Source: Chitinibacter fontanus (lineage in GTDB: Bacteria; Pseudomonadota; Gammaproteobacteria; Burkholderiales; Chitinibacteraceae). Taken from it: 64,000 nt of DNA. The position numbers and the translations under genes were made by a program. This document shows, in pieces, positions 48,646 to 62,040 of this stretch. The notes beneath the pieces are model-generated. The model worked only from the letters and a program-made list of their open reading frames with translations. It made no database searches and was not told the origin of the DNA. The stretch's first letter is position 1. Each line of letters begins with the position of its first letter. The DNA is taken from the NCBI RefSeq assembly GCF_013423785.1, contig NZ_CP058952.1:2631665-2695664 (forward strand). Direction: 5' to 3'.

Positions 48646-49860
48646 TTAGTGGGCAGCCCATTCGATGGTCGAAATATCAATGCCCTCTTTGTACATATCC
48701 CACAACGGCGACAGTGCACGCAGCTTGTCGATCTTGCCTTTGATGAGTTCAATCGCGTAATCGATTTCCGCTTCAGTGGTAAAGCGGCCAATCGTGAAAC
48801 GGATCGAGCTGTGCGCCAATTCGTCAGAGCGGCCCAAGGCGCGCAACACGTACGATGGCTCAAGCGACGCTGAGGTACATGCTGAACCTGATGACACCGC
48901 CAAGTCTTTGAGCGCCATAATTAGCGATTCGCCTTCAACGTAATTGAAGCTGACGTTCAGATTGTGCGGAACGCGTTTGTCCATATCGCCGTTCAAATGT
49001 ACTTCTTCGATTTCTTTCAAGCCATTCCACAAACGATCACGCAGCGCGCCGATGCGTTTGTTTTCTTCGACCATATCTTCCCGTGCAATCTTGAACGCTT
49101 CGCCCAGACCGACGATTTGGTGCGTCGCCAAAGTACCTGAGCGGAAACCACGCTCATGACCACCGCCGTGCATTTGTGCTTCCAGACGGATACGCGGTTT
49201 GCGGCGCACGTACAAAGCGCCAATGCCTTTCGGGCCGTAGGTTTTGTGCGCTGAGAAGCTCATCAAGTCGACTTTCAGGTTCGCCAAATCAATGGCGATT
49301 TTGCCGGTCGCTTGTGCGCTATCAACGTGGAACACGATGCCACGTTCGCGGCAGATTTCGCCAATCGTTGCGATGTCTTGAATTACGCCGATTTCGTTAT
49401 TTACTGACATTACAGAGATCAAAATCGTGTCTGGGCGAATTGCCGCTTTCAGTGCTTCCAGATCAAGTAGGCCGTTTTCTTGCACGTCCATGTACGTCGC
49501 TTCAAAACCTTCGCGTTCCAGTTCACGCACCGTGTCGAGCGTGGCTTTGTGCTCGGTTTTTACCGTGATGATGTGCTTGCCTTTAGTTTGGTAAAAGTGC
49601 GCCGCGCCTTTAAGTGCCAGGTTGATTGACTCAGTTGCACCTGAAGTGAAGACGATTTCTTTTGGATCACAGTTAACCAGCTTGGCCACTTCCTCACGCG
49701 CTTCTTCGACTGCCGCTTCCGACTCCCAGCCAAATGGGTGAGAACGGCTAGCAGGATTGCCGAACATTTCGGTCAGGTAAGGAATCATCTTGGCTGCAAC
49801 GCGTGGATCAACTGGTGTCGTTGCTGAGTAGTCAAGATAGATTGGTTTTTGCTGAGTCAT
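48646..49860 (-). CDS. iscS: Cysteine desulfurase IscS
   Basis: A 404-residue PLP enzyme that takes sulfur from cysteine for Fe-S clusters and tRNA thiolation. The PLP Lys is in [12 protein letters not shown]. The mobile catalytic Cys is in [15 protein letters not shown] (about residue 328). N-terminal [14 protein letters not shown] and [10 protein letters not shown] are typical. GGAG lies nine bases before the ATG, 53 bases after iscR. Full-length and intact. Confidence 0.97.
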   Translation of the reverse strand: MTQQKPIYLDYSATTPVDPRVAAKMIPYLTEMFGNPASRSHPFGWESEAAVEEAREEVAKLVNCDPKEIVFTSGATESINLALKGAAHFYQTKGKHIITVKTEHKATLDTVRELEREGFEATYMDVQENGLLDLEALKAAIRPDTILISVMSVNNEIGVIQDIATIGEICRERGIVFHVDSAQATGKIAIDLANLKVDLMSFSAHKTYGPKGIGALYVRRKPRIRLEAQMHGGGHERGFRSGTLATHQIVGLGEAFKIAREDMVEENKRIGALRDRLWNGLKEIEEVHLNGDMDKRVPHNLNVSFNYVEGESLIMALKDLAVSSGSACTSASLEPSYVLRALGRSDELAHSSIRFTIGRFTTEAEIDYAIELIKGKIDKLRALSPLWDMYKEGIDISTIEWAAH

Positions 49861-49913
49861 GAGACGTTGCTCCGGAAACGATAGGCAAATACAAAAATGG
49901 CTTGCCGATAAAA

Positions 49914-50390
49914 TTAATGGGCGTTTAGTAATGAAGGACGCTGATCTTTCACAATGCTCAGCGTGTCGGCGCAGCGCTTGATTTTTTCCTGCTGCTTCTC
50001 GATCAGGCTGCCCAGCGTCACTTCAGATAAAAAGCCATGGATGGTGGCATTGAGGTCGGTCCATAGGTCGTGGGTCATACAGCGTGACTCATCACGACAG
50101 TTTTCGCGGCCGCCACATTGCGTTGCGTCGATGGGCTCATCCACTGCTTGGATAATTTCGGCTACGGTGATTTCACAGGCGGCACGCGCCAAGCAATAAC
50201 CGCCTCCCGGGCCACGTACACTTTCTACGAGTTCGCGGCGACGCAGCTTACCAAACAGCTGTTCGAGGTAGGAGAGCGAAATATGCTGACGCTCGCTAAT
50301 GCCCGCCAGCGTGACAGGGCCATTGGCTTGGCGTAGCGCCAAATCCAGCATCGCAGTCACGGCGAAGCGGCCTTTTGTGGTCAAGCGCAT
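49914..50390 (-). CDS. iscR: Rrf2-family Fe-S regulator IscR
   Basis: A 158-residue Rrf2 regulator with the N-terminal winged helix ([20 protein letters not shown]) and the [2Fe-2S] ligands C92, C98 and C104 plus H107 in [16 protein letters not shown]. Cluster-bound IscR represses its own operon through type 1 sites, and two such sites overlap the promoter directly upstream. It is the first gene of the isc operon. Confidence 0.97.
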   Translation of the reverse strand: MRLTTKGRFAVTAMLDLALRQANGPVTLAGISERQHISLSYLEQLFGKLRRRELVESVRGPGGGYCLARAACEITVAEIIQAVDEPIDATQCGGRENCRDESRCMTHDLWTDLNATIHGFLSEVTLGSLIEKQQEKIKRCADTLSIVKDQRPSLLNAH

Positions 50391-50421
50391 GGTGCATCCT
50401 TGTTGAAAAGCATAGGGCGAA

Positions 50422-50450
50422 TCGTAAAATAACCTAGTGTTTTAGTCAAG
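50422..50450 (-). promoter_or_regulatory. iscR promoter (sigma-70 type)
   Basis: On the minus strand, -35 TTGACT (50445-50450) and -10 TACGAT (50422-50427) are separated by 17 bases. The -35 box lies inside the IscR site at 50430-50453. Confidence 0.65.
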
Positions 50451-50453
50451 TAA
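50430..50453 (-). promoter_or_regulatory. IscR type 1 site overlapping the iscR promoter
   Basis: Minus strand: TACTTGACTAAAACACTAGG followed by TTAT. It fits the known IscR type 1 pattern (ATA-S-YY-GACT-N5-AGTC-type dyad) with a weaker second half. Its position over the -35 to spacer region fits repression. Confidence 0.55.
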
Positions 50454-50454
50454 A

Positions 50455-50479
50455 AACCCGACTAGTTCAGTCAACTATT
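50455..50479 (-). promoter_or_regulatory. IscR type 1 site upstream of the iscR promoter
   Basis: Minus strand: ATAGTTGACTGAACTAGTCG followed by GGTTT. This closely matches the E. coli-type consensus with GACT and AGTC half-sites. It is the stronger of the two sites, which lie almost end to end. Confidence 0.72.
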
Positions 50480-50499
50480 TGCGAGGGGCTTTTTGCTGC

Positions 50500-51252
50500 T
50501 TAATCGACAATTTTATTGAGGTAAGTCGGATCAAACTTATCGGCCGTTGCGCGCTCTTCGGCGCAATCAACGCCGAGGGCTTCCAGACGAGCGAGCACCA
50601 TTTCGAGGCGTTTGTCGGTGGTGACTGAATGATCAAGCAGACCGTGAATGGCTTTGACCATCGGATCATTCATATCCGCCCCAACGCCATAGGCAGAAAA
50701 GCCCAGCTGCTCGGCTTTTTCTTCGCGTGCTTGTTCAATTTGCGCCGCCAAAACCCGTGCGGGGATGCCGATCGCTGTCGCGCCTTCGGGTACGTCTTTG
50801 ACGACCACCGCGTTGGAGCCGACTTTTGCCCCGTCATGTAGCGTGATCGGGCCGAGAATCTTGGCGCCAGCGCCGATGATGACGCCTTTGCCCAGCGTTG
50901 GGTGGCGTTTGCCGTGGTTCCATGATGTACCGCCGAGCGTCACGCCATGATACAGCGTGCAATCATCGCCAATTTCAGCAGTTTCACCAATCACAATGCC
51001 CATGCCGTGATCGATAAAGACCCGGCGACCAATGGTTGCGCCTGGGTGAATTTCAATACCGGTGAGAAAGCGGGAGATGTGCGAGACCATGCGGGCTAGC
51101 AATTTGAAATCACGTAGCCATAGGCCGTGCGCCAGCATGTGCAGCGTTAAGGCATGAAAACCGGGGTAACAGGTTACAACTTCCAGTGTCGAGCGGGCGG
51201 CGGGATCGCGGTCAAAAACCACGCGGATATTTTCACGCAAACGGGCTAGCAT
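50500..51252 (-). CDS. cysE: Serine O-acetyltransferase
   Basis: A 250-residue left-handed beta-helix enzyme that acetylates serine with acetyl-CoA in the first step of cysteine synthesis. The hexapeptide region includes [33 protein letters not shown], with the catalytic His and Asp in FIDHG, and [19 protein letters not shown]. The C-terminus ends in Ile-Val-Asp, close to the Ile-ending tail that binds CysK. It lies upstream of iscR on the same strand; linking cysteine supply to IscS is sensible. ATG 51252 is preferred to a TTG two codons earlier. Confidence 0.94.
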   Translation of the reverse strand: MLARLRENIRVVFDRDPAARSTLEVVTCYPGFHALTLHMLAHGLWLRDFKLLARMVSHISRFLTGIEIHPGATIGRRVFIDHGMGIVIGETAEIGDDCTLYHGVTLGGTSWNHGKRHPTLGKGVIIGAGAKILGPITLHDGAKVGSNAVVVKDVPEGATAIGIPARVLAAQIEQAREEKAEQLGFSAYGVGADMNDPMVKAIHGLLDHSVTTDKRLEMVLARLEALGVDCAEERATADKFDPTYLNKIVD

Positions 51253-51409
51253 GATCAAACTTCGTTCTGGCTGGAAAGACTGAGTATTTTACTCGGTTTC
51301 TGTTCCACCCGAAAGTCGTGTGCAGATTTGGTGTTAACTTGCTTGGGTATGTAGTTGTAGGCTTCTACTGGAAAAGGTTATGCGTTGATACATCGGGTGG
51401 GTAATGCAA

Positions 51410-51432
51410 AAGGCAGTACTGGGTACTGCCTT
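51410..51432 (-). terminator. Terminator of the alpha-glucosidase gene
   Basis: AAGGCAGTAC (51410-51419) and GTACTGCCTT (51423-51432) form a perfect 10-base stem with a 3-base loop. On the minus strand it is followed by TTTGCATT. Confidence 0.7.
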
Positions 51433-51498
51433 CCGATGACTAGTAGGTAGAAGATGTGATGCCGTTGCTTGCAATAACTTTACTTCGATCAAACGCAA

Positions 51499-53130
51499 TT
51501 AGCTTTGTCCAAAGTAGCCGCCCCACGGTTGCAGCACAATTTGTTTTTTATTCACCGCGCCGCCCATTAGGCCGTGGCCATCCATTGCGGTGATTTTGTC
51601 CCAGTGTTTGGGCAGATCTATCGTTTGTGCTTGATCGCTCAAGTTAAAGGCAATTAAAACCTTGTCGCCATCAAAGCTGCGGGTAAACAGCAGTACGGGC
51701 TCTGCTGCGGGTAAAAACTCAATGTCACCTTTGATCAAGATTTCTTGTTTACGGCGCCAGGCCAGAAAGCGACGGGTGAAGTTCAGGATCGAGTCGCGCG
51801 GTTTTTCTTGCGTATCGGCGCTGGCTAAGACATGTTCGGCCGGTATGGGTAGCCACGGCGTCGCGCTGCTAAAGCCTGCGTGTGGCTTACCCGCTTCCCA
51901 TGGCATTGGGGTGCGGCAGCCATCGCGGCCTTTGAACTCGGGCCAGAATGCTTTGCCGTACGGGTCTTGCAGTAATTCATATGGAATCTCGGCTTCGCTC
52001 AAACCTAGCTCATCGCCCTGATACATGCAGAATGAGCCGCGCAAGCTGCCTTGAAGCACCACCATTAGCTTGGCAAATTGTGGCCCGCCTTGGTTTTTCC
52101 CCCAGCGGGTGGCCACGCGTGGGACATCGTGGTTGCCGATCGACCAGCACATCCAGCCCGGTTTGGCGAGCTGGGCGAATTTGTCTTCCATGGTTTGCAC
52201 TTGCTTGCGAATGTGCGCCGCGGTGAAGGTTTCGGTGAGCAAATCAAAGCTATAGGCTTGGTGAAATTTATCGCCGCCCTCGGTGTATTCGGCCATCCGG
52301 CTGGGTGAATCATCGTCCCCAATTTCACCGACGCTGGCTGCGTCATATTTATCTAATAATTTGCGTAGTTTTTTTAGAAATTTAATATTTTCGGGCTGCG
52401 ATTTGTCATACAGATGCTGCTGCATGCCATACGGATTGGTGGCAGCCACGCTGCTGGTATCGGCGACCAAGGCTGCGGGATTGTTACGCAATTGCTGATC
52501 GTGAAAATGGAAAATGCACGCGTCAAAGCGGAAGCCATCCACGCCGCGTTTCAACCAGAATTCCACCTCGCCCAAGATGGCTTTTTGTACCGCTTTATTG
52601 TGGAAGTTCAGATCCGGCTGGCTAGTCAGGAAATTATGCAAATAATACTGGCAGCGGCGGCTGTCCCATTGCCATGCGCTGCCGCCAAATACCGATAGCC
52701 AATTATTCGGTGGTGTGCCATCGGGTTTGGGGTCGGCCCAGACGTACCAATCTGCTTTGGCATTGTCGCGCGAGCTGCGGCTTTCTTTAAACCACGCATG
52801 TTGGTCTGAAGTATGCGATAGCACTTGATCAATGATGATTTTTAGCTTGGCTTTGTGCGCGGCTTTGAGCAGTACATCAAAGTCGTCCAGCGTGCCAAAT
52901 AAAGGGTCAACGTCGCGATAGTCGCTGACGTCATAGCCAAAATCAGCCATCGGTGACTTGAAGAAAGGGGAAATCCACACTGCGTCGATATTGAGCGCTG
53001 CAAGGTAGGGGATCTTGCTGATGATACCCGGCAAGTCGCCAACCCCATCACCATTACTATCTTGGAAACTACGGGGGTATACCTGATAGATCACCGCGCC
53101 GCGCCACCAGTTGGGGTTTTTCTTCGCCAT
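51499..53130 (-). CDS. GH13 alpha-glucosidase (oligo-1,6-glucosidase-like)
   Basis: A 543-residue cytoplasmic glycoside hydrolase, family 13. The catalytic Asp is in GVDGFRFDACIFHFHD, the acid/base Glu in AASVGEIGDDD and the third Asp in WSIGNHDVPRVATR. N-terminal WWRGAVIYQVYPRSFQDSNGDGVGDLPGI, with its calcium-type DSNGDGVGD loop, is typical of alpha-glucosidases and trehalose-6-phosphate hydrolase relatives. It probably cleaves short maltose- or isomaltose-type oligosaccharides. It is divergent from the glycogen operon, with about 170 bases shared as promoter region. Confidence 0.9.
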   Translation of the reverse strand: MAKKNPNWWRGAVIYQVYPRSFQDSNGDGVGDLPGIISKIPYLAALNIDAVWISPFFKSPMADFGYDVSDYRDVDPLFGTLDDFDVLLKAAHKAKLKIIIDQVLSHTSDQHAWFKESRSSRDNAKADWYVWADPKPDGTPPNNWLSVFGGSAWQWDSRRCQYYLHNFLTSQPDLNFHNKAVQKAILGEVEFWLKRGVDGFRFDACIFHFHDQQLRNNPAALVADTSSVAATNPYGMQQHLYDKSQPENIKFLKKLRKLLDKYDAASVGEIGDDDSPSRMAEYTEGGDKFHQAYSFDLLTETFTAAHIRKQVQTMEDKFAQLAKPGWMCWSIGNHDVPRVATRWGKNQGGPQFAKLMVVLQGSLRGSFCMYQGDELGLSEAEIPYELLQDPYGKAFWPEFKGRDGCRTPMPWEAGKPHAGFSSATPWLPIPAEHVLASADTQEKPRDSILNFTRRFLAWRRKQEILIKGDIEFLPAAEPVLLFTRSFDGDKVLIAFNLSDQAQTIDLPKHWDKITAMDGHGLMGGAVNKKQIVLQPWGGYFGQS

Positions 53131-53302
53131 CTTCAGGTTTCCTCACTGAATGTGTGTCAATTTACAAATTGCTTGGGGTTTTTCCGTACATAGCTTGCGT
53201 CAATGTAAGCCATGCGAATAAGATTCTTGTGCACTGCAAGCTAATTAGCTTTGACTATAAATAATAATTGCGCAAGAAAACAAATCCCACAACGAGGCTT
53301 GA

Positions 53303-55492
53303 ATGATTCCTCTCGATTCCGCACAAATCGCCGCAGTCTGTGCAGGACAACACGCAGATCCATTTTCATTTTTAGGCATGCACCAGCATGAGGGCCAATT
53401 GCAAGTAAGGGCATGGTTGCCCGCTGCCAGTGAATGCAGCTTGCTGGAAGTGAAAACTGGCAAGGTGCTGGCGCAATTGGAGCGTATTGATGAGCGCGGT
53501 TTTTTTGCCGTGGTGGTGCCGCGCCGTAAAAACCATTTTGCTTATCGCCTGCGGGTGACTTGGCATGGTGAAACGGTCGATATCGAAGACCCTTACCGTT
53601 TCCCGCCAGTTCTTGGCGATATGGATTTGTGGCTACTTGGCGAAGGCAATCAGCTGCGACCGTACGAGCGCCTCGGTACCCATTTTCGCACCATTGATGG
53701 TGTAGAAGGCGTGGCGTTTGCGGTGTGGGCACCGAATGCGCGCCGTGTTTCGGTGGTGGGTGATTTCAATTACTGGGATGGCCGCCGCCATGTCATGCGT
53801 TTGCGCCGTGAATGTGGCGTTTGGGAAATTTTCCTGCCGAATGTACACGAAGGGCAGGGCTATAAATACGAAATTATTGATCAGCATGGTGCCTTGCAAC
53901 TGAAGGCCGACCCGTATGGCTTTTCGGCTGAAATGCGGCCCGCCACCGCATCGCGCGTCGCGCGTTTGCCCGCTTGGGTTGAGGGCACGCAAACACGTAA
54001 AGACGCGAATGCACTCAATGCGCCAGTTTCGATTTATGAAGTACATCTGGCTTCTTGGCGCCGTCGCCCCGAAGAGGGGAATCGCTGGTTGAGCTACCGC
54101 GAGCTGGCGGTGGAGCTGATCGATTATGTGAAATACATGGGCTTTACCCATATCGAATTGCTGCCAGTGAATGAGCATCCATTTGATGGATCATGGGGGT
54201 ATCAGCCGCTAGGCCTTTATGCGCCTACGTCCCGATTTGGTACCCCTGATGATTTTCGCCATTTGGTGCAAACTGCGCACGAGAATGGCATTGGTGTGAT
54301 TCTCGATTGGGTGCCGGGGCACTTTCCAACGGATACGCATGGTTTGGCGCAATTTGATGGCTCTCACCTGTATGAGCACAGTGATCCGCGCGAAGGGTTC
54401 CATCAGGATTGGAACACGTTAATTTACAACTTCGGCCGTAATGAAGTGCGCAATTATCTGATCGGCAATGCGCTGTACTGGATCGAGCGCTACGGCATTG
54501 ATGGCCTGCGTGTCGATGCGGTGGCTTCGATGTTGTATCGCGATTATTCACGCAAAGACGGTGAGTGGATTCCGAATCAGTTTGGTGGCCGTGAAAATCT
54601 CGAAGCCATCGATTTTATGCGCCGGATGAATGAGGTCGTCGGCGTTGAGCGGCCGGAAGCGATCACGCTGGCTGAGGAATCCACGGCTTTTCCATCGGTG
54701 TCGCGTCCGCCAGCAATGGGCGGGCTGGGTTTCCATTACAAATGGAATATGGGCTGGATGAACGACACGCTGCGCTATATGCAGCAAGACCCGGTGCATC
54801 GCAAATACCATCACCACCATATGACTTTTGGCTTGGTGTATGCATTTAGCGAGAATTTTGTACTGCCGATTTCGCACGATGAAGTGGTGCACGGCAAAGG
54901 CTCAATGTTGGCGAAAATGCCGGGCGATTGCTGGCAGCAATTTGCTAATTTGCGCGCTTATTACGCCTATATGTGGGCGCATCCGGGCAAAAAATTGTTG
55001 TTCATGGGCTGCGAATTTGCGCAGGGGCGTGAATGGAATCACGACACCAGCCTTGATTGGCATCTGGTCGATGATCCTGAAAATGGCTGGCACCGCGGCG
55101 TGCAGCATTTGGTGCGCGATTTGAACCGCGTGTATCGCGATTCGCCTGCGCTATATCAGATCGATTTTGATCATCGTGGTTTTGAATGGATTAGCCATGA
55201 TGACGCCGATAATTCGATTTTCAGCTTTATCCGCAAGGGTGAAGCCGAAGATGAATTTATTATCGTCGTGAGTAATTTCACGCCGGTGCCGCGTCATGGC
55301 TATCGTTTGGGCGTACCGCGCGCTGGGGTTTACACCGAAGTATTGAATTCGGACTCGGAATACTACGGCGGCAGCAATACCGGCAATCTCAAATTGGCAA
55401 GCGAGGGTATTGCTGCCCATGCCAGAGCTGATTCGGTCTGCATGACGATACCCCCATTAGCTGCCGTGTATCTGCGCTGGAGCGCCGAGTGA
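53303..55492 (+). CDS. glgB: 1,4-alpha-glucan branching enzyme
   Basis: A 729-residue GH13 enzyme that makes alpha-1,6 branches in glycogen. An N-terminal carbohydrate-binding pair ([42 protein letters not shown]) precedes the catalytic barrel. Nucleophile D405 is in [18 protein letters not shown], acid/base E458 in LAEESTA and the third Asp in [13 protein letters not shown]. Length equals E. coli GlgB. It is the first gene of glgB-glgX-pgm-glgC-glgA-glgP. The ribosome site is weak (ACGAGG). Confidence 0.97.
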   Translation: MIPLDSAQIAAVCAGQHADPFSFLGMHQHEGQLQVRAWLPAASECSLLEVKTGKVLAQLERIDERGFFAVVVPRRKNHFAYRLRVTWHGETVDIEDPYRFPPVLGDMDLWLLGEGNQLRPYERLGTHFRTIDGVEGVAFAVWAPNARRVSVVGDFNYWDGRRHVMRLRRECGVWEIFLPNVHEGQGYKYEIIDQHGALQLKADPYGFSAEMRPATASRVARLPAWVEGTQTRKDANALNAPVSIYEVHLASWRRRPEEGNRWLSYRELAVELIDYVKYMGFTHIELLPVNEHPFDGSWGYQPLGLYAPTSRFGTPDDFRHLVQTAHENGIGVILDWVPGHFPTDTHGLAQFDGSHLYEHSDPREGFHQDWNTLIYNFGRNEVRNYLIGNALYWIERYGIDGLRVDAVASMLYRDYSRKDGEWIPNQFGGRENLEAIDFMRRMNEVVGVERPEAITLAEESTAFPSVSRPPAMGGLGFHYKWNMGWMNDTLRYMQQDPVHRKYHHHHMTFGLVYAFSENFVLPISHDEVVHGKGSMLAKMPGDCWQQFANLRAYYAYMWAHPGKKLLFMGCEFAQGREWNHDTSLDWHLVDDPENGWHRGVQHLVRDLNRVYRDSPALYQIDFDHRGFEWISHDDADNSIFSFIRKGEAEDEFIIVVSNFTPVPRHGYRLGVPRAGVYTEVLNSDSEYYGGSNTGNLKLASEGIAAHARADSVCMTIPPLAAVYLRWSAE

Positions 55493-57522
55493 TGATTGCG
55501 GCGGGAACCCCCTATCCGTTGGGTGCAACCTTTGATGGTGATGGCGTTAACTTTGCATTGTTTAGTGAAAACGCCCGCCAGGTTGAGCTTTGTCTGTTTG
55601 ATGCTAGCGGCCAGACCGAAACGGCGCGCTTGAGTTTGCCTGAATGTACGCATGGCGTGTGGCATGGCTATTTAGCCGATGTGCAGCCCGGGCAGGTGTA
55701 TGGTTATCGGGTGTATGGCGATTACGCACCCGAGCGCGGGCAGCGCTTTAACCCGCATAAAGTCTTGCTTGATCCCTACGCCAAAGCTGTGCTGGGGCGC
55801 TATGTGAGTGATGATGCTCATTTGGGGTATGATCCGCTGAATGTTGGCCAGATTAGTCTGCAAGATAATACCCGTCTGGCACAAAAATCCATCGTGGTGT
55901 TAGAGCCATTTGATTGGGGTGCCGATGCCGCGCCGAAAACACCGTGGGCGCAGACGGTGATTTATGAAGCGCATGTGCGCGGCCTGACGCAATTGCACCC
56001 CGATATCCCCGAAGACATACGCGGCAGCTACGCCGCCGTGGTGCATCCGGTGATGCTGGCGCATTATCAAAAGCTTGGGATTTCTACGATTGAATTGCTC
56101 CCCGTGCATCTGCACGCCGACGAGCCGCGCTTGCAAAAATTGGGTTTAGAAAACTACTGGGGCTACAACACGCTGAGCTTTTTCGCTCCTGAGCCCACTT
56201 ACTGGTCGGGGCGCGCTGGTACAACGCCGCTATCGGAATTTCGCGCCATGGTTAAAGCGCTGCATGCAGCCGGGATCGAAGTGATTCTGGATGTGGTGTT
56301 TAACCATACGGCCGAAACCGACGAGTTTGGCCCGACCTTATCGTGGCGCGGTATTGATAATGCCACTTACTATGTGCTCAATGCTCAGCAGCAATACGAG
56401 AACTGGACGGGTTGCGGCAATGTTTTCAATATCAGCCATCCGCGCGTATTGCAGCTGGTGATGGACAGCCTCCGCTACTGGGTGAATGAATGTCATGTTG
56501 ATGGTTTTCGTTTTGATCTAGCGCCGATTTTGGGGCGACTAGATGGGCGCTATACCCACTTTGCACCGTTCTTTTCTGCTTTGGCGCAAGACCCGCTGCT
56601 ATCCCAAGTCAAACTCATCGCCGAGCCATGGGATATCGGCACTGGCGGCTATCAGTTGGGGCATTTTCCTGCCGGCTGGGTGGAGTGGAATGACCAGTAT
56701 CGCGATGTGATGCGCAAGTTTTGGTTGCATGATGGTGTGACACGTGCGCTGTTTGCGCGGCGCTTTGCGGCATCCAGCGATCGCTTTCAAGCGGGGCGTC
56801 GCCGCCCTGAGGCCAGTCTTAATTTCATCACCGCGCACGATGGTTTTAATCTGCGTGATCTGGTGTCGTACAACCACAAACACAATCACGCCAATAAAGA
56901 GCACAACCGCGATGGCCATGGGCATAACCTGAGCTGGAATTGCGGCTTGGAAGGCCCGTCGACCGACGAGGGTATTAACCTGCTGCGCCTGCGCGCTAGC
57001 AAAGCGTTATTGGCAACTTTATTGCTAAGCCAAGGCACGCCGATGTTGCTGGCGGGGGATGAATTGGCGCATAGCCAGCAAGGCAATAACAACGCCTACT
57101 GCCAGAATAACCCGATTACTTGGCTCGATTGGAGCCACGATCACGCTGAACTTTGCAACTACATTGCCGAGCTGATTGCGATCCGGCGTGAATGCCGCGC
57201 GCTCATGCAAAATGAGTGGTGGAGTAGCCAACCCGATGCAGCAGGCATCACTGATGTGATTTGGCTCAACCCATCCGCCAGCCCGATGCAGCCGCACGAT
57301 TGGGAAGATCATGGTGGTCGCGCAATGATGGTGTGGTTATCCAAGCAGTTTTTAGTGCTGATGAATGCGTCGGCGCATCAGGTGCATTTTCATTTACCCG
57401 TGCTAGAGCAAGGCACATGGAATATGCGGCTCGCCAGCACGGGAGATACACAATCCGATTTTTCAGGCCGCGATTGTCGCGTTGCGGCACGCAGTATTAC
57501 GATTTTAGAACTACAGCCATAA
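55489..57522 (+). CDS. glgX: Glycogen debranching enzyme GlgX
   Basis: A 677-residue GH13 isoamylase-type enzyme that removes the short branches left by phosphorylase. Catalytic motifs: [28 protein letters not shown] and [17 protein letters not shown]. The N-terminal CBM48 domain is [27 protein letters not shown]. The ATG overlaps the glgB stop by four bases (GTGATG context), indicating coupled translation. Confidence 0.96.
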   Translation: MMIAAGTPYPLGATFDGDGVNFALFSENARQVELCLFDASGQTETARLSLPECTHGVWHGYLADVQPGQVYGYRVYGDYAPERGQRFNPHKVLLDPYAKAVLGRYVSDDAHLGYDPLNVGQISLQDNTRLAQKSIVVLEPFDWGADAAPKTPWAQTVIYEAHVRGLTQLHPDIPEDIRGSYAAVVHPVMLAHYQKLGISTIELLPVHLHADEPRLQKLGLENYWGYNTLSFFAPEPTYWSGRAGTTPLSEFRAMVKALHAAGIEVILDVVFNHTAETDEFGPTLSWRGIDNATYYVLNAQQQYENWTGCGNVFNISHPRVLQLVMDSLRYWVNECHVDGFRFDLAPILGRLDGRYTHFAPFFSALAQDPLLSQVKLIAEPWDIGTGGYQLGHFPAGWVEWNDQYRDVMRKFWLHDGVTRALFARRFAASSDRFQAGRRRPEASLNFITAHDGFNLRDLVSYNHKHNHANKEHNRDGHGHNLSWNCGLEGPSTDEGINLLRLRASKALLATLLLSQGTPMLLAGDELAHSQQGNNNAYCQNNPITWLDWSHDHAELCNYIAELIAIRRECRALMQNEWWSSQPDAAGITDVIWLNPSASPMQPHDWEDHGGRAMMVWLSKQFLVLMNASAHQVHFHLPVLEQGTWNMRLASTGDTQSDFSGRDCRVAARSITILELQP

Positions 57523-57538
57523 CACAATTTGAGGTTAA

Positions 57539-59173
<1,635 letters not shown>

Positions 59174-59246
59174 TTCTAACTATTTACAACAAGACTAATT
59201 AGCAGTGCGCAAAGCCGACCACGGCTAGAAAATCAGGAGAGGAATC

Positions 59247-60524
59247 ATGGAAGTTCAATTAATCGATAAAGCCACCTTGGCCCGCCAATTACCTAACCGT
59301 GCAGTGGCTTTAGTACTGGCAGGTGGACGTGGCTCGCGTTTGAAAGCATTGACCGATCATCGAGCCAAGCCCGGCGTGTATTTTGGCGGTAAATTTCGGA
59401 TTATCGATTTTGCGCTCTCTAATTGTATTAACTCGGGTATTCGCCGCATTGGCGTGATTACGCAGTACAAATCACATTCGCTGATGCGCCACTTGCAACG
59501 TGGCTGGTCGTTTTTGCGCAATGAAATGAACGAGTTTGTCGATGTGCTACCGGCACAGCAGCGTGTTGATGAAGAGCACTGGTATCGCGGAACGGCTGAT
59601 GCGATTTACCAAAACTTGGATATTTTGCGTACTTACCGCTCTGATTACGTCGTGGTGCTGGCGGGTGATCATATCTACAAGATGGATTACTCGCGGATGC
59701 TGGTCGATCACGTATTGCTCGGCGCCGAAGTCACCGTGGCATGCATCGAAGTGCCACGCAAAGAGGCCAGTGCATTTGGTGTGATGGCAATTAGCGAAGA
59801 TCGTAAGATTTCGGCTTTCGTTGAAAAACCTGCCGATCCCCCTGCAATGCCGGGTAAAGACGATGTGTCTTTGGCTTCGATGGGCATTTATATTTTCAAC
59901 ACGGCGTATCTTGAGCGCCTGCTGGAAGAAGACATCAAGCTTGAAGGTTCATCACACGATTTTGGTAAAGATTTGATTCCTAAAGCCGTGTCGGAAGGCA
60001 AAGCCTTTGCCCACCCATTTGGTTTGTCGTGCGTGCTCGAAGATCAAAACGCGCAACCTTATTGGCGTGATGTCGGTACGGTTGATGCGTACTGGGAAGC
60101 CAATCTTGATTTAGCCTCAGTCACGCCTGAGCTGGATGTTTATGATGAAGCTTGGCCGATCTGGACGCTGCAAGAGCAATTACCACCGGCTAAGTTTGTG
60201 CAAGACCGCAATGGCAGCCATGGCATGACGCTCAATTCTCTAGTGTCGGGTGGTTGTATTGTATCGGGCTCGCTGGTGATCAACTCGGTGCTATTTTCAC
60301 AAGTGCGCGTGCATTCATTCTGCACGATTGATTCAGCCGTGATCTTGCCGCAGGTGACGATTGGCCGCGGCTCGCGCCTGCGTCGTTGTGTGATTGATCG
60401 TGGCTGCGAGATTCCGGAAAACCTGATTGTCGGTGAAAACGCCGAAGACGACGCCCGTCGCTTTTACCGCTCGGAAGGCGGCGTGACCTTGATTACTAAG
60501 GATATGTTAGCCAAGTTGAAATAA
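59247..60524 (+). CDS. glgC: Glucose-1-phosphate adenylyltransferase
   Basis: A 425-residue enzyme that forms ADP-glucose from ATP and glucose-1-phosphate, the committed step of glycogen synthesis. The N-terminal pyrophosphorylase site [20 protein letters not shown] is followed by [19 protein letters not shown]. Substrate-binding VEKPADPP and a C-terminal left-handed beta-helix ([18 protein letters not shown]) follow. AGGAGAGG precedes the ATG. Allosteric control is expected from the family. Confidence 0.97.
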   Translation: MEVQLIDKATLARQLPNRAVALVLAGGRGSRLKALTDHRAKPGVYFGGKFRIIDFALSNCINSGIRRIGVITQYKSHSLMRHLQRGWSFLRNEMNEFVDVLPAQQRVDEEHWYRGTADAIYQNLDILRTYRSDYVVVLAGDHIYKMDYSRMLVDHVLLGAEVTVACIEVPRKEASAFGVMAISEDRKISAFVEKPADPPAMPGKDDVSLASMGIYIFNTAYLERLLEEDIKLEGSSHDFGKDLIPKAVSEGKAFAHPFGLSCVLEDQNAQPYWRDVGTVDAYWEANLDLASVTPELDVYDEAWPIWTLQEQLPPAKFVQDRNGSHGMTLNSLVSGGCIVSGSLVINSVLFSQVRVHSFCTIDSAVILPQVTIGRGSRLRRCVIDRGCEIPENLIVGENAEDDARRFYRSEGGVTLITKDMLAKLK

Positions 60525-60606
60525 TCGTCCGCTGCCATCAGCGGGTCATCTGGTGACTGAATAATCCACATCAGATCAACGTTGATGCGAGAAAAAGGAA
60601 GTGCCA

Positions 60607-62040
60607 ATGCAGATTTTACATGTATGCGCCGAGATGTTTCCGCTGCTCAAAACCGGCGGGTTGGCGGATGTCAGCGGGGCTTTGCCACAGGCTTTGGGGC
60701 AACAAGGCGCAGATGTTCGAGTGCTATTGCCTGGTTTTCCGGCGATTTTTGCTGGTTTGCAAATCAGTGGTGAGGTGGCCACGTTCAATAGCTTTGCTGG
60801 ACAGATCAAAGTGTTGTTTGGGCAAACGGCGCAAGGGGTGGGCGTGTATGTGATTGATGCGCCGCATCTGTATGCGCGAGGCGGTAATCCGTATCAGGAT
60901 GGCAATAACCATCCTTATGCTGATAACCATGTGCGTTTTGCGGTGTTAGGCTGGGTGGCGGCGCGCTTGGCCGAAGGGGCTGATCCATTCTGGCGCCCCA
61001 GCGTCGTGCATGCGCACGATTGGCACGCAGGCTTAGCGCCAGCCTATATTGCCGCGGCAGGGCATCCTGCCCGCACGGTGTTTACGATTCACAATCTGGC
61101 GTATCAGGGCGTGTTTTCGCCTTCTGACTTTGCTGCGCTCGATTTGCCAGCCCATTTCTTTAGCGTGAATGGCGTTGAATTTCATGGGCACTTGTCGTTT
61201 ATGAAGGCCGGCATTTATTTTGCTGATCGCGTGACGACGGTATCGCCTAGCTATGCGCATGAAATCACCGTCCATGAGCAAGGTTGCGGTTTGGATGGCT
61301 TGTTGCGTGATCGCGGTGAGGCACTGTCGGGCGTACTGAATGGAGTGGATGAGGCGATTTGGGATCCAGCTACCGATGCGCTGATCGCAGCTAATTACAC
61401 CGCAGATAAACCCGCTGGCAAAGCCAAGTGCAAAGCCGCGCTGCAGCAGAGCTTGGGCTTGCAAGAGAGCGCAGATGCGCCGCTGTTTGTGGTGGTGAGC
61501 CGGCTGACCGAGCAAAAAGGCCTGCATTTGGTGCTAGAGCGCTTGGCAGAAATTACCTCGCGTGGCGGGCAATTTGTATTGCTGGGCAGTGGCGATGCGC
61601 AAATGGAAGCCGCTTTCCGGGTGGCGGCGGCTGAAAATCCAGCGCAAATCGCCGTCAAAATTGGCTATGACGAAGTGTTTTCGCATCAGATTATGGCCGC
61701 AGCCGATGTGATTATGGTGCCGAGCCGATTTGAGCCTTGTGGTCTCACCCAGCTTTATGGCTTGAAATATGGGGCTCTGCCGTTGGTGCGGCGAGTTGGC
61801 GGGCTGGCCGATACGGTTATCGATTGTAGTTTGGAAAATTTGCAAGAGGGTATTGCGACTGGAGCTATATTTGATGGATTCTCCGGTGAAGAACTCACCC
61901 GGGGTATCCGTCGGATGTTTGCGCTATGGGCGCGACCGAAAGAATGGAAAGCGGTACGTAAAACCGCGATGAATTGCGACTTTGGCTGGCAAGCTGCAGC
62001 GCAGCAGTATATGCAGTTATATCGCGCATTGGGCGCTTAG
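60607..62040 (+). CDS. glgA: Glycogen synthase GlgA
   Basis: A 477-residue GT5 glycosyltransferase using ADP-glucose. The substrate-binding KTGGLADV has K15. HAHDWHAGLAPAYI and the C-terminal SRFEPCGLTQLYGLKYGALPLVRRVGGLADTV block are conserved. ATG 60607 is preferred to a GTG two codons earlier because AAGGAAG sits eight bases upstream. A short hairpin (60529-60544) lies in the glgC-glgA spacer. Confidence 0.97.
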   Translation: MQILHVCAEMFPLLKTGGLADVSGALPQALGQQGADVRVLLPGFPAIFAGLQISGEVATFNSFAGQIKVLFGQTAQGVGVYVIDAPHLYARGGNPYQDGNNHPYADNHVRFAVLGWVAARLAEGADPFWRPSVVHAHDWHAGLAPAYIAAAGHPARTVFTIHNLAYQGVFSPSDFAALDLPAHFFSVNGVEFHGHLSFMKAGIYFADRVTTVSPSYAHEITVHEQGCGLDGLLRDRGEALSGVLNGVDEAIWDPATDALIAANYTADKPAGKAKCKAALQQSLGLQESADAPLFVVVSRLTEQKGLHLVLERLAEITSRGGQFVLLGSGDAQMEAAFRVAAAENPAQIAVKIGYDEVFSHQIMAAADVIMVPSRFEPCGLTQLYGLKYGALPLVRRVGGLADTVIDCSLENLQEGIATGAIFDGFSGEELTRGIRRMFALWARPKEWKAVRKTAMNCDFGWQAAAQQYMQLYRALGA

